Source of the DNA: CAVSRC01 sp963781775
GTDB taxonomy: Bacteria > Pseudomonadota > Alphaproteobacteria > Rhizobiales > Kaistiaceae
Length of the DNA: 64,000 nt
Direction: 5' to 3'
NCBI GenBank assembly: GCA_963781775.1
Contig: CAWAHE010000003.1
Span: forward strand, 62,001 to 126,000
Below the pieces are notes generated by a model. It was given only the letters and a program-made list of their open reading frames with translations. It was not told the origin of the DNA and made no database searches. The position numbers and the translations under genes were made by a program. Shown here in pieces: positions 15,721 through 24,661 of this stretch (its first letter is position 1; every line of letters begins with the position of its first letter).

Positions 15721-17729
15721 GCGCGGCAATGTCGACGCTTGGCAACGCCGCCGCGAACATCGCAGCCGTGCTCAACACGCCGCTCATGCAGGCGGTGGCG
15801 CCGGCCCTGATCGCCGGCGCGTTCCTCTATGCGGCGTTCCAGTGGCTGCCGACGACGTGGCGTCCGCTTCGCGCATTGGTGACGCTGTTGTGCGTTCTGC
15901 TGATGGGGCGCTATCTGCTGTGGCGCTATCAATACACGCTGCCGCCGATGAGCGAGCCGGTGAACTGGATCGCGGGCTGGCTGTTCATCATCATCGAAAC
16001 GCTGGCTCTGGCCTCGGCCGCAATCGGTCTCCTGTTCCTGAGCCGCGTGCGCGACCGCAGCGCCGAAGCCGACGCCCACGAGGGCTGGGAGCGTGGCGGC
16101 GGCAAGTCGCCGCTGATCGACGTTCTGATCTGCACCTACAATGAGGAGCAGCGCATCGTCGAGCGCACGATCATCGGTGCGATCGGGATGGACTACCCTA
16201 GTTATCGAGTCTGGGTACTGGATGACGGAAAGCGACCATGGCTGGCGAAGCTGTGTCGCGATCTCGGCGCCGGGTACATCGCGCGGCCGGACAACACCCA
16301 CGCCAAGGCCGGCAACATCAACCATGCGCTTGGCGTTCTGGCCGAACTTCCCGAACCGCCGCAATTCGTTTCCATCCTCGACGCCGATTTCGTTCCGACG
16401 GAGCGCTTCCTTTCACGCGCGATGGCGCTTTTTCACGATCCAGGCGTCGGCGTCGTCCAGACGCCGCAGCACTTCATCAATCCGGATCCGATCCAGACCA
16501 ACCTGGCGGTGGCCGGCACCTGGCCCGACGAGCAGCGCTTCTTCTTCGACATCGTGATGCCGGCAAAGGATGCCTGGGGTTGCGCCTTCTGCTGCGGCAC
16601 GTCCTCGATCATTCGCTTCGATGGGCTCCGCGCCATCGGCGGCTTCCCAACGGACTCGGTAACCGAGGACTATTTGCTGACGCTGAGGCTGAAGGAGACC
16701 GGCCTCACCACGGCCTATCTCAACGAGCCGCTGACGTTCGGCCTCGCGCCGGAGGGCCTGAAGGAATACGTCACGCAGCGCGGGCGCTGGTGTCTCGGTT
16801 TCATGCAGATCGTGCGCGGGCGGAGCGGTCCGTTTTCGTCACGGCGGCTCGGTTTTGTCGACCGCTTGAGCCTGACCGAGACGTTCCTGAACTGGTCGTT
16901 CGTCTATCTCTACAAGTTCGCCGGCATACTCGTTCCGGTGATGTATCTTCTCCTCGGCATCAAGGCGGTGCAGGTGTCGCTCCTCGACATGCTGGCCGTG
17001 TTTCTGCCGTTCTATGCGGTCCAGGCGCAGGCCATGGGGTGGCTGTCGCGTGGCCGGGTAGTGCCCATCCTGACCGATGTCGCTCAGCTCCTCACCGCGC
17101 CGGCCGCCCTGAAGGCGGTGGCGATCGGATTGCTGAGGCCGAAGGGGCAAAAATTCAGCGTAACCGCCAAAGGCGGAGACCGGTCGGTGCGCTTTCTGGA
17201 ATGGCCGCTGCTGCGCATCTTCCTGTCCCTCCTGATTCTGTCGCTGGTCTCGGTCCTCGTCAGCTTCACGCTCTCCAACGGCTTCATGACCGTCAACGAG
17301 AGCGCGCTGGCGCTGGTATGGAGCTGGTACAATATCGCCACGCTGGCGCTGCTCTGCATCATCTGCATCGAGCAGCCGCGGCGGCGTCGCGCGGGGCGGT
17401 TCCCGACTGACTACATCGCGGCGGTCTTCATCGACGGCGAACGCCGGTCATTTCGCATGCGCGACGTTTCGGTGAGCGGCGCGCAATTCGCCGGCAACGT
17501 CGGAGCGGCGCCGCCCGGTACGCATGTTCTGGTCCGCGTCGGCAGCGCGCACGTTCCAGCGTCGATCGTCCGCGCCGGCAGCGAGAGTTTCGCGGTCCGC
17601 TTCGATCAATCTCTTCGCGCGCGGATCGTGCTGGTGCGGCATATCTATTCGGGCATTCAGGACCGGGCGATCCGTCAGGTGCAGTCGGCGCCGCTGATGC
17701 TCGCCTTGTTCCGGCGCGTGATGAAATAG
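15717..17729 (+). CDS. Processive GT2 (cellulose/mixed-linkage-glucan synthase-like) with C-terminal PilZ domain
   Basis: A 670-aa inner-membrane synthase probably using a UDP-sugar to make a beta-linked polysaccharide. Membrane segments flank a GT2 domain with the full processive set: DDG at about 169-171, HAKAGN at 195-200, DAD at 222-224, TED at 316-318 and QRGRW at 354-358. After more membrane helices a PilZ-like domain begins near 553, with R557-xxx-R561 and DVSVSG (D583, S585, G588), the c-di-GMP contact residues in BcsA. This predicts activation by c-di-GMP. The GTG start overlaps the adaptor gene by 4 bp; ATG 15729 is an alternative. Linkage type and substrate cannot be told from sequence. 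Confidence 0.88.
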   Translation: MSAAMSTLGNAAANIAAVLNTPLMQAVAPALIAGAFLYAAFQWLPTTWRPLRALVTLLCVLLMGRYLLWRYQYTLPPMSEPVNWIAGWLFIIIETLALASAAIGLLFLSRVRDRSAEADAHEGWERGGGKSPLIDVLICTYNEEQRIVERTIIGAIGMDYPSYRVWVLDDGKRPWLAKLCRDLGAGYIARPDNTHAKAGNINHALGVLAELPEPPQFVSILDADFVPTERFLSRAMALFHDPGVGVVQTPQHFINPDPIQTNLAVAGTWPDEQRFFFDIVMPAKDAWGCAFCCGTSSIIRFDGLRAIGGFPTDSVTEDYLLTLRLKETGLTTAYLNEPLTFGLAPEGLKEYVTQRGRWCLGFMQIVRGRSGPFSSRRLGFVDRLSLTETFLNWSFVYLYKFAGILVPVMYLLLGIKAVQVSLLDMLAVFLPFYAVQAQAMGWLSRGRVVPILTDVAQLLTAPAALKAVAIGLLRPKGQKFSVTAKGGDRSVRFLEWPLLRIFLSLLILSLVSVLVSFTLSNGFMTVNESALALVWSWYNIATLALLCIICIEQPRRRRAGRFPTDYIAAVFIDGERRSFRMRDVSVSGAQFAGNVGAAPPGTHVLVRVGSAHVPASIVRAGSESFAVRFDQSLRARIVLVRHIYSGIQDRAIRQVQSAPLMLALFRRVMK

Positions 17730-17736
17730 CCGGCTA

Positions 17737-19620
17737 TCAATCCGCCATCGCGGCTTCCAGGCGGCCGCTCGCCTCCAGCCACTTTTCCTCGGCCTTCTCC
17801 AGCGAACGCACCGCGTCGGCGCGCGCCTTGGCGAGGAAGGCCGCTTCGGTCGGGTTGCGGGCGTAGAGGCCGGAATCGGCGAGCTTGGCGTCGAGCCCGC
17901 GGATTTCCTTGTGGAGCGACTCCACCAGCTTCTCGGCATCCTTGATCTTCTGGCGCAAGGGCGCGGTCTGCTGGCGCCGCTCGGCGGACGTCCGCCTGCG
18001 GTCCTGCGCGTTGGCCGCCCCCTTGCGGGCCGATCCCGCGCCGCCGGCGCCCGAGCGGTTGTCGAGCACCTCGCGACGGTATTCGTCGAGGTCGCCCTCG
18101 TAGGGCTGGACGGTGCCATCAGCGACCAGCCACAGCCGGTCAACGGAGGCTTCCAGCAGGTGACGATCGTGGCTGATGAGGATTACCGCGCCAGGGTAGT
18201 CCGCAAGCGCCTGGACCAGCGCTTCGCGGCTATCGATATCGAGATGGTTCGTCGGCTCATCGAGGATCATCATGTTGGCGCCGTTGAAGGTGGCGAGGCC
18301 GAGCAGCAGGCGGGCCTTCTCTCCGCCCGAGAGGTCCGCCGCCTTGGTGTCCATCTTGGTCCTGATGAAGCCCAAGGCGCCGGTGCGGGCGCGCACCTGC
18401 GCCTCGGTCGCGTCGGGCATCAGATCGCGGACGTGATCGTACGGCGAGTAGGCCGGGTTCAGCTCGTCGAGCTGGTGCTGGGCGAAATAGGCGACCTCCA
18501 GCCGGTGCAGCTTGCGCAAGCGGCCGCCGAGCGGCTCCAGCCGGCCAGCGAGAAGCTTCGCCATCGTCGACTTGCCGTTGCCGTTGGCGCCGAGCAGGCC
18601 GATGCGGTCGTCATCGTCGATGCGCAGGTCAAGGCCGCGCAGCACCGGCTCGCCGGGCGCGTAGCCGACCGAAACGCTCTCCATCGCGATGATCGGCGGC
18701 GCCGCCGGTTTCTTCGGCGGGGGAAAGTGGAACGGAACGACCGTGGCGTCGGCGAGCGCGACGATCGGCTCCATCTTCTCCAGCATCTTCATGCGCGACT
18801 GCGCCTGGCGCGCCTTCGACGCCTTGTAGCGGAAGCGGTCGACGAAGGCCTGCATGTGCTGGCGCTGCTCGTCCTGCTTGGCCTTCATCTTCAGTTGCAG
18901 CGCCTGGCGCTCGCGGCGCTGGCGGTCGAAGGAATCATATCCGCCGCGATAGAGCGTGAGCTTGCCCTGATCGAGATGGACGATGTTGTCGACCGCGCGG
19001 TTGAGCAGGTCGCGGTCATGGCTGATGATGACGACGCTGTAGGGGTAACGCGCGACGTAGGTTTCCAGCCACAGCGTGCCCTCGAGGTCGAGATAGTTGG
19101 TCGGCTCGTCGAGGAGCAGGATGTCGGGCCGCGTGAACAGCGTCGCGGCAAGCGCCACGCGCATGCGCCAGCCGCCCGAGAACGACGAGCACGGGCGCTG
19201 CTGCGCCTCGGTGTCGAAGCCCAGACCCGCGAGGATCGACGCGGCGCGCGCCTCGGCCGAATGCGAGTCGATGTCGGCGAGGCGCGTGTGAATCTCGGCG
19301 ATGCGGTGCGGGTCGTGCGCGGTCTCGGCCTCGGCCAGCAGCGACTCGCGCTCGCGGTCGGCGGCGAGCACCACCTCGATCAACGTTTCCGGCCCGGCCG
19401 GCGCCTCCTGCGCGACCTGGCCGATACGCGCGTTCTTCGGCAGGGACACTGCCCCGGTTTCCGGGCCGATTTCGCCGGCGATCAGGCGAAACAGCGTCGT
19501 CTTGCCGGCGCCGTTGGGGCCGACAAGGCCGACCTTGACGCCGTCGGGCAGCGCCACGGTGGCGTGGTCGATCAGCAGGCGGTGGCCGATCCGGTAGGTG
19601 AGATCGTTGATGTGCAGCAT
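17737..19620 (-). CDS. ABC-F family ATPase (Uup/YheS-like translation factor)
   Basis: A 627-aa soluble protein with two ABC ATPase modules and no membrane domain, the ABC-F pattern for ribosome-acting factors. Walker A motifs are GPNGAGKTT and GANGNGKST; signature motifs are FSGGWRMR and LSGGEKARL; Walker B segments end in DEPTNYLD and DEPTNHLD. The inter-domain linker is Arg/Gln-rich, and a C-terminal coiled coil follows (LRQKIKDAEKLVESLHKEI), as in Uup/YheS. ATG 19620 is preferred to an upstream 19659 start because it begins the first ABC strand. It converges with the glycosyltransferase gene with 7 bp between. Confidence 0.93.
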   Translation of the reverse strand: MLHINDLTYRIGHRLLIDHATVALPDGVKVGLVGPNGAGKTTLFRLIAGEIGPETGAVSLPKNARIGQVAQEAPAGPETLIEVVLAADRERESLLAEAETAHDPHRIAEIHTRLADIDSHSAEARAASILAGLGFDTEAQQRPCSSFSGGWRMRVALAATLFTRPDILLLDEPTNYLDLEGTLWLETYVARYPYSVVIISHDRDLLNRAVDNIVHLDQGKLTLYRGGYDSFDRQRRERQALQLKMKAKQDEQRQHMQAFVDRFRYKASKARQAQSRMKMLEKMEPIVALADATVVPFHFPPPKKPAAPPIIAMESVSVGYAPGEPVLRGLDLRIDDDDRIGLLGANGNGKSTMAKLLAGRLEPLGGRLRKLHRLEVAYFAQHQLDELNPAYSPYDHVRDLMPDATEAQVRARTGALGFIRTKMDTKAADLSGGEKARLLLGLATFNGANMMILDEPTNHLDIDSREALVQALADYPGAVILISHDRHLLEASVDRLWLVADGTVQPYEGDLDEYRREVLDNRSGAGGAGSARKGAANAQDRRRTSAERRQQTAPLRQKIKDAEKLVESLHKEIRGLDAKLADSGLYARNPTEAAFLAKARADAVRSLEKAEEKWLEASGRLEAAMAD

Positions 19621-19792
19621 GGCGGCGGGCTTCTTGCCGCGAACCGGCAGGCAGGGCAAGGGGAGGGCGTCGCGAGCGGCGAAATTCGTTGCAGATGTTC
19701 CGGTTCACCCGGGCGGAGCATGGGGGTAAATTCGTCCCCGGTCACGTCAGAGTCGGGGCAACACCCGGCCCCGGAGATCAAGGAGCGCCGTC

Positions 19793-20017
19793 ATGAAAAT
19801 CGTTCGTTCACGCGTTCTTTTGGCCGCCGCAGCGGCCAGCCTCATGCTGGCGGCGTCGCCGGCCTTCGCCTGGGTCTGCACCGCGAAGAACGCCCGCGGG
19901 GCCCTTTATACCTCGGTCGGCCTCTTCGCCGCCGGCACGTGCAACCGTGCCGTCATCAAATGTCAACTCAACAGCGCCTACCCGCGAACGTGCAGGGTAG
20001 TGAGCTCACATCCGTAG
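19793..20017 (+). CDS. Small secreted protein of unknown function
   Basis: A 74-aa protein with a clear Sec signal peptide (VLLAAAAASLMLAASPAFA). The mature part is about 48 residues with four cysteines (in VCTAKN, GTCNRA, KCQL and TCRV), suggesting two disulfides. An AAGGAG lies about 9 nt before ATG 19793. I do not recognise the family. It converges with an LprI-like gene 10 bp downstream. Confidence 0.72.
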   Translation: MKIVRSRVLLAAAAASLMLAASPAFAWVCTAKNARGALYTSVGLFAAGTCNRAVIKCQLNSAYPRTCRVVSSHP

Positions 20018-20027
20018 CGATTCGACG

Positions 20028-20411
20028 TCAGCCGCAGATGCCGATGCGGGTGCAGTAGTCCTGCATCGCCGCGGTGATCGCCTGGTTCAGTTGCGCGATG
20101 CGCTGCTGGTACATCTGCGTCAGGCATGCGGTGTTAGCGGCGCATGCTCCGCGCTGCATGAGCCATGATCGCTGCTCGTCCTGGGCCGCGCCGCGGGCGC
20201 CCATCAGCATCGGAATCTGCATGCGCACGCCGTAGAGGGTCGCCATCTGCACGTCGAGGTCCGACAGGGTTGGACTGGCGCAGATCGCCTTCTCGTCGGA
20301 TGTCACCGCCTTGGCGCAGTTGAAGCTCGCCGCGAGCGCTGGCGTGGCGGCGGCGAGAGCGAGAACGAATGCCGTCGCCGCGAGCCGGCGGTGGCCGTGA
20401 ATGAAGCGCAT
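20028..20411 (-). CDS. LprI/DUF1311-like secreted protein
   Basis: A 127-aa exported protein with a signal peptide ending in ATPALA. The mature N-terminus SFNCAKAVTSDEKAICASP followed by LSDLDVQMATLYG matches the LprI N-terminal domain, a family that includes a mycobacterial lysozyme inhibitor. Six cysteines in the mature part fit an extracytoplasmic fold. Role here is inferred; lysozyme inhibition has been shown only for some members. Confidence 0.8.
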   Translation of the reverse strand: MRFIHGHRRLAATAFVLALAAATPALAASFNCAKAVTSDEKAICASPTLSDLDVQMATLYGVRMQIPMLMGARGAAQDEQRSWLMQRGACAANTACLTQMYQQRIAQLNQAITAAMQDYCTRIGICG

Positions 20412-20477
20412 TATGTGCCTCCCTGTGAGACACCCCCCAGACGCCAGACTAGCAGATCGACGTCGGTTGGGGTTGTG

Positions 20478-20708
20478 TCAGTACAGTCCAACTGCCCGCA
20501 TTAGTCTCAGGACGATCGCCGAAATGGCGCCCATCAGGGCGCCGTGGTTCCGGAACGTGTCCCAGATGATCACGGTCACGAGGACGAAAATGAAAATCAT
20601 GAGCCGCATGATTCCGAATATAGCATCAAGGCGTTCCGCATGTTCCTCCCCGTGGGCGCCCGACAAAAGTCCAACTTGGCGAAAAATATCCCGATCGAAT
20701 GCGTTCAA
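20478..20708 (-). CDS. Hypothetical small membrane protein
   Basis: A 76-aa open frame with one strong hydrophobic segment (LMIFIFVLVTVIIW) and a second weaker one near the C-terminus. It would start at TTG 20708, with only a weak purine stretch upstream. No family is recognised. Composition is somewhat lower in GC than the surroundings. It is divergent from the substrate-binding protein gene at 20810, so the 101 bp between could hold both promoters. It may not be a real gene. Confidence 0.45.
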   Translation of the reverse strand: MNAFDRDIFRQVGLLSGAHGEEHAERLDAIFGIMRLMIFIFVLVTVIIWDTFRNHGALMGAISAIVLRLMRAVGLY

Positions 20709-20809
20709 GGGCCTGATTCGCCTCAGATTTCAGTGGCCCTTGGTGTGCCGGCGAGATCGGCTAGTATCGCGGCGACGGGTCCGCAACCGGACGGCACGGA
20801 GCGTTTGCG

Positions 20810-21835
20810 ATGGCATGGGGTTTCTTTTTGCGCGCCGCGGCGCTGGTGGGACTGGCGGCGCTGGCAGGCTGGCCGGGCGTGGCCTCGGCGGGGACGCTTG
20901 ACCAGGTCCGTGCGGCCGGTCGCCTGCATTGCGGCGTGAGCGAAGGGCTGCCCGGCTTCTCCGACAAGGATGCCAGCGGCGCGTGGCACGGCTTCGACGT
21001 GGATTTCTGCCGCGCGGTCGCGGCGGCCGTGCTCGCCGACCCGGACAAGGTCGACTACATGCCGCTGGACGCCAACGAGCGTTTCGACGCGCTGACCTCC
21101 GGCAAGATCGACCTCTTGTCGCGCAACAGCACGTGGACGATGTCCCGCGACCTCGGCCTCCACGTCGATTTCGCCGGCATCTCCTACTACGACGGCCAGG
21201 GATTTCTTGCCCAGGCGCTTGACGGTTTCACCAGTGCGCTCCAACTCGACAGCGCGCGCATCTGCGTCATCGAGGGAACGACCACCCAGTCCAACGCCGC
21301 GGCCTGGTTCGCCAGCAAGCACATGAAGGTCAGTTTCGTGACCTATGCCACCCGACAGGAAGCTCGCAGCGCCTACGCCGCGCACGATTGCGATGTGTTC
21401 ACCGCCGACCGCTCGGCGCTCGCCGCCGAACGCTCGCTCCTGCCGGTCCCTGCCGATCACATCATTCTGCCCGAGGTGATCTCCAAGGAGCCGCTCGGGC
21501 CGGTCACCCGCGACGACGACCGGGTGTGGTCCGATCTCGTGCGCTGGACGCTTTTCTCGCTGATCGACGCGGAGGAATCCGGGCTGAGTTCGAGCGGCCT
21601 CGATGCGCATGCCATTGGCGGTTCGGCGCAGCGTCAACACGCCATGGAGATGGGTAAACCGGCAGCCGACGCGTTCGGCCTGGCCGACGACTGGTTCGCG
21701 GTCGTCGTCGGCCGCGTCGGCAACTACGGTGAGATATTCGAGCGCAATCTTGGGGAGGCGAGCCCGCTCGGCATCCGTCGTGGCCTGAATGCGTTGTGGT
21801 CGCAGGGCGGCATTCTGTACGCGCCCCCGATGTGA
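20810..21835 (+). CDS. AapJ-like amino-acid ABC transporter substrate-binding protein (orphan)
   Basis: A 341-aa periplasmic binding protein of family SBP_bac_3. A signal peptide ends at ASAG; the mature part begins TLDQVRAAGRLHCGVSEGLPGF, and LLSRNSTWTMSRD and GKIDLL are typical of general L-amino acid receptors such as AapJ. No permease or ATPase genes are adjacent, so it is an orphan receptor in this window. The next gene, an L,D-transpeptidase, starts 14 bp after its stop, which suggests co-transcription and perhaps a link to cell-wall amino acids; that link is inference. Confidence 0.88.
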   Translation: MAWGFFLRAAALVGLAALAGWPGVASAGTLDQVRAAGRLHCGVSEGLPGFSDKDASGAWHGFDVDFCRAVAAAVLADPDKVDYMPLDANERFDALTSGKIDLLSRNSTWTMSRDLGLHVDFAGISYYDGQGFLAQALDGFTSALQLDSARICVIEGTTTQSNAAAWFASKHMKVSFVTYATRQEARSAYAAHDCDVFTADRSALAAERSLLPVPADHIILPEVISKEPLGPVTRDDDRVWSDLVRWTLFSLIDAEESGLSSSGLDAHAIGGSAQRQHAMEMGKPAADAFGLADDWFAVVVGRVGNYGEIFERNLGEASPLGIRRGLNALWSQGGILYAPPM

Positions 21836-21849
21836 GAGACGAGAAGCCA

Positions 21850-23481
21850 GTGATCAGACGATTCCTCGCGCCGGCGGCGCTTTTCTTCCTTCTGGCAACG
21901 TCCTTTGTGGGTGTGGCCTCGGCTGCCTCGGTTCAACTTTCGCCGCGGGACGTGGCGTCGGTTCGCATCAACCTCGCCACGCTGCTCACCAACGAGCCTA
22001 GCCTGCCGCTCCCGGTGCGCCAGCGGTCTGAGGCGTTGATCGCGTACTACCAGCAGAACAATGGTCCGCTGCTGTGGGTCGGTACGCGGCGCATGGACGA
22101 TTTCGTCGTGCGCATCCAGGCGGCGGCCTATGACGGCCTCGACCCGGCGTCCTATCCGGCGGCGCAACTGGCAAGGCTGGCCGGCGCGGCGTCGAACACG
22201 GACGCGCGCAGCCGCGCGATCATCGAACTTTATTTCTCGTCGGCCTTTCTGGAATATGCCTCCGACATCAAGGTAGGCCGCCTGCTGCCGCGCAAGGTCG
22301 ACCCCAACTTCTTTCTGCAGGCGCGTACGATCGATCAGGTGGCGGCGCTGACGCAACTCGGTCAGACCTCGAACATTGCGGTATTCTTGAAGGCCTGGCA
22401 GCCATCCGCTCCGGATTATGCCGGGCTCAAGAAGGCGCTTGGCGACTACCTTGCCATCGCCAACGCCGGAGGCTGGCCGACGGTGCCGCTCGGCGAAACG
22501 CTGAAACCCGGCATGACCGACCCGCGGGTTTCCAGGGTGCGGACGCGGCTGGCCATTACCGACCCGGTGCCTGCGGCCAGGCCTGGCTTCGGCGATCTGT
22601 ACGACGACGGGCTGGCCAACGCGGTGAAACGCTTCCAGAAGCGCCACGGCCTCGACGACGACGGCGCCATCGGCAAGGGCACGATCTCGGCTCTGAACGT
22701 CAGTGTCCAGGACCGCATTGCCGAAATCACGGTGGCGATGGAGCGCTGGCGCTGGATGCCGCCCAGCCTCGGCCGCGATCATCTGATCGTCAACATCGCC
22801 GGCTTCGACCTGAAGCACGTCACCGACGGCAGGGTCGTCGACCGTATGGCGGTCGTCGTCGGTAAGCCATACGCCCGAACCCCGGTGTTCAGCGATCGTG
22901 TGCGCTACCTTGAGTTCAATCCGTACTGGAACGTTCCGACTAACATCGCCATCAAGGAGGAGTTGCCGAAGCTGAGGAGCAATCCGGCTGCGCGCGCCGC
23001 CGCTGGCTTCGAGGCGGTGCGCGGCGACCAAGTCTATCAGCTGACACAGATCAACTGGAACCAGTATGGGCCGGGCAATTTCCCGTTCCTGATCCGACAG
23101 CGGCCGGGCCCGAACAATGCCCTCGGGCGGGTCAAGTTCATGTTCCCGAACCAGTTCGACGTCTATCTGCACGACACGCCGGCGCATGGTCTGTTTTCAC
23201 GGGAGAGCCGGGCATTCAGTCACGGCTGCGTACGCTTGTCGCGGCCGCTCGACCTGGCGACCGAGGTCCTTGCGGGCACGCCCGGATGGAATCGCGCCCG
23301 CATCGATGCGGTTGTCGCCGGCGGGCAGCGCACGATCGTCAATCTGGCTCAGCCACTGCCCATCCACATCACCTACCTGACCGCATGGGTGGACAACGGC
23401 GTTCCGAACTTCCGCAACGACATCTACGAACAGGACGCGAAACTGCTCAACGCGCTTGACGGGCGCGCCATGGCCTGGTGA
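21850..23481 (+). CDS. L,D-transpeptidase of the YcbB (LdtD) type
   Basis: A 543-aa exported enzyme forming 3-3 crosslinks between meso-diaminopimelate residues of peptidoglycan. It has an N-terminal signal segment, a scaffold domain, a peptidoglycan-binding repeat (VKRFQKRHGLDDDGAIGKGT) and the YkuD catalytic domain with HDTPAHGLFSRE and the nucleophile motif FSHGCVRLS. GTG 21850 is chosen because the hydrophobic export signal follows directly; an earlier in-frame start at 21796 would overlap the previous gene. Its stop overlaps the cupin gene start by 4 bp. Confidence 0.92.
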   Translation: MIRRFLAPAALFFLLATSFVGVASAASVQLSPRDVASVRINLATLLTNEPSLPLPVRQRSEALIAYYQQNNGPLLWVGTRRMDDFVVRIQAAAYDGLDPASYPAAQLARLAGAASNTDARSRAIIELYFSSAFLEYASDIKVGRLLPRKVDPNFFLQARTIDQVAALTQLGQTSNIAVFLKAWQPSAPDYAGLKKALGDYLAIANAGGWPTVPLGETLKPGMTDPRVSRVRTRLAITDPVPAARPGFGDLYDDGLANAVKRFQKRHGLDDDGAIGKGTISALNVSVQDRIAEITVAMERWRWMPPSLGRDHLIVNIAGFDLKHVTDGRVVDRMAVVVGKPYARTPVFSDRVRYLEFNPYWNVPTNIAIKEELPKLRSNPAARAAAGFEAVRGDQVYQLTQINWNQYGPGNFPFLIRQRPGPNNALGRVKFMFPNQFDVYLHDTPAHGLFSRESRAFSHGCVRLSRPLDLATEVLAGTPGWNRARIDAVVAGGQRTIVNLAQPLPIHITYLTAWVDNGVPNFRNDIYEQDAKLLNALDGRAMAW

Positions 23482-23960
23482 CGGCGGTGACCAAAGCCAG
23501 CGGGATCGACTGGAAGACGAACGGCGTTCGGGTCATCCCCGGCGACCAGCTCGATCCGAACACAGCGCAGACGCCGGGCATGGAGCGAGCCGCCGCGATC
23601 AACCTCGCGCGTGTCGGCGCGCAGAAGATCTGGGCGGGCACCGTCAAGATCGAGGCAAACGCCAAGACCGGCGCTCATCATCACGGCGCGCTGGAGAGCG
23701 TCATCTACGTGGTCAAGGGCCGGGCGCGCATGCGCTGGGGCGAGCATCTCGAATACGTCGCCGAAGCCGGGCCGGGGGATTTCATCTTCATCCCGCCCTA
23801 TGTGCCGCATCAGGAGATCAACGCTTCGACGGACGAGCCCCTGGATTGCGTGGTGGTGCGCTCCGATAACGAGGCCGTGGTGGTCAATCTCGACATCGAG
23901 CCGGTCGAGAAGCCGGAGGAAGTCTTGTGGGTCGATCCGATCCACAAACATCCGCACTGA
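23478..23960 (+). CDS. Cupin-domain protein
   Basis: A 160-aa single-domain cupin. The metal-binding motif 1 is visible as TGAHHHGALESVIYVVKG, and motif 2 as GDFIFIPPYVPHQEINA, so a metal centre is likely. No signal peptide is seen. The GTG start overlaps the L,D-transpeptidase stop by 4 bp, placing it third in that operon. Substrate is unknown; the fold covers isomerases, dioxygenases and sugar-binding proteins. Confidence 0.85.
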   Translation: MTAVTKASGIDWKTNGVRVIPGDQLDPNTAQTPGMERAAAINLARVGAQKIWAGTVKIEANAKTGAHHHGALESVIYVVKGRARMRWGEHLEYVAEAGPGDFIFIPPYVPHQEINASTDEPLDCVVVRSDNEAVVVNLDIEPVEKPEEVLWVDPIHKHPH

Positions 23961-23993
23961 CCCCGCCCGCGGCCTCATGGTCGTCGCCGAATG

Positions 23994-24034
23994 CCGAGAG
24001 GCGCCGGCGGACGTTGCCCACCGGCACCTCTCGG
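23994..24034. repeat. Long imperfect hairpin between convergent genes
   Basis: CCGAGAGG-C-GCCGG pairs with CCGGC-A-CCTCTCGG around a 13-nt loop, giving 13 base pairs with one mismatch. It lies 33 bp after the cupin stop and before the convergent gene at 24083. No T-run follows on either strand, so it could be an mRNA-stabilising end or a Rho-assisted terminator. Confidence 0.5.
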
Positions 24035-24082
24035 ATCCGACGGCCATGTTGCGTGGTCTGGCAGATACCTTTCCGGCGTGGG

Positions 24083-24355
24083 TTAGTGCGTCGAGCCGTC
24101 CTGCGGCGTGGGGCCGACCAGCGGCGGGATGGGGTCGCCCGAGGGCTCTGTCGGCGGCGCGACGTAGTTGTAGCCGGGCTCGGCCTGATAGCCCTGACGC
24201 TGGCTCACCGGACAGTTCATCGTCATCTGACCATTGGCCGCCGTGCATGAGGCGGATTCGTCGTTGGTCGTGGTGCGCGCGGCGGCGGGAAGGGCCGCAA
24301 ACGCGAAGGACGCGGTCAAGGCAGCAGCGGCTGCCGCCACGATGGTGTGACGCAT
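24083..24355 (-). CDS. Small secreted protein of unknown function
   Basis: A 90-aa protein with a Sec signal peptide (AAAAAALTASFAFAALPAAA). The mature part has two cysteines (SASCTAANG and TMNCPVS) and a Pro/Gly-rich tail (PPTEPSGDPIPPLVGPTP). I do not recognise the family. ATG 24355 is preceded by AAGGGA in the minus-strand reading. Downstream of it in the plus direction lies a non-coding stretch leading to rsgA. Confidence 0.65.
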   Translation of the reverse strand: MRHTIVAAAAAALTASFAFAALPAAARTTTNDESASCTAANGQMTMNCPVSQRQGYQAEPGYNYVAPPTEPSGDPIPPLVGPTPQDGSTH

Positions 24356-24619
24356 TGGGTATGTCCCTTGAATGACCGACGGCTTGCCCGCCGCCGGTGG
24401 AGATGCTGCGACCGGTCCTGGCTCGTCGGGTCGCGGGTGGGAGGAACCAACCGCCGGCGGGTCACCGTTCGCAAGTGTGAATGTGAATCCGTCGGCGCGG
24501 CATTTCCAATGAACAAGAAATAATGTTTGCGTCGCGAAGGATCACGAACTTGCCGCAATCGGGCAGGCATCGTCTGACTTGCGCGGCGCTTCGGCGTGGC
24601 GTATCCACTTTTTTGTCGC

Positions 24620-24640
24620 GCGACGGCACCCCGCCGTCGC
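24620..24640 (+). repeat. Perfect 8-bp hairpin ahead of the rsgA leader ORF
   Basis: GCGACGGC pairs with GCCGTCGC around a 5-nt loop, 10 nt before a strong ribosome binding site. It is the first structural element of the putative rsgA leader. The rest of the interval 24356-24619 shows no gene or motif I recognise. Confidence 0.5.
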
Positions 24641-24661
24641 CACTTGCCTGAGGAGCGTCAG

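Noticed and set aside
17911..20058. 715-codon open frame antisense to the ABC-F gene
   Set aside because: Arg/Gly/Val-rich composition typical of antisense frames in GC-rich genes; the opposite strand has a clear ABC-F protein.
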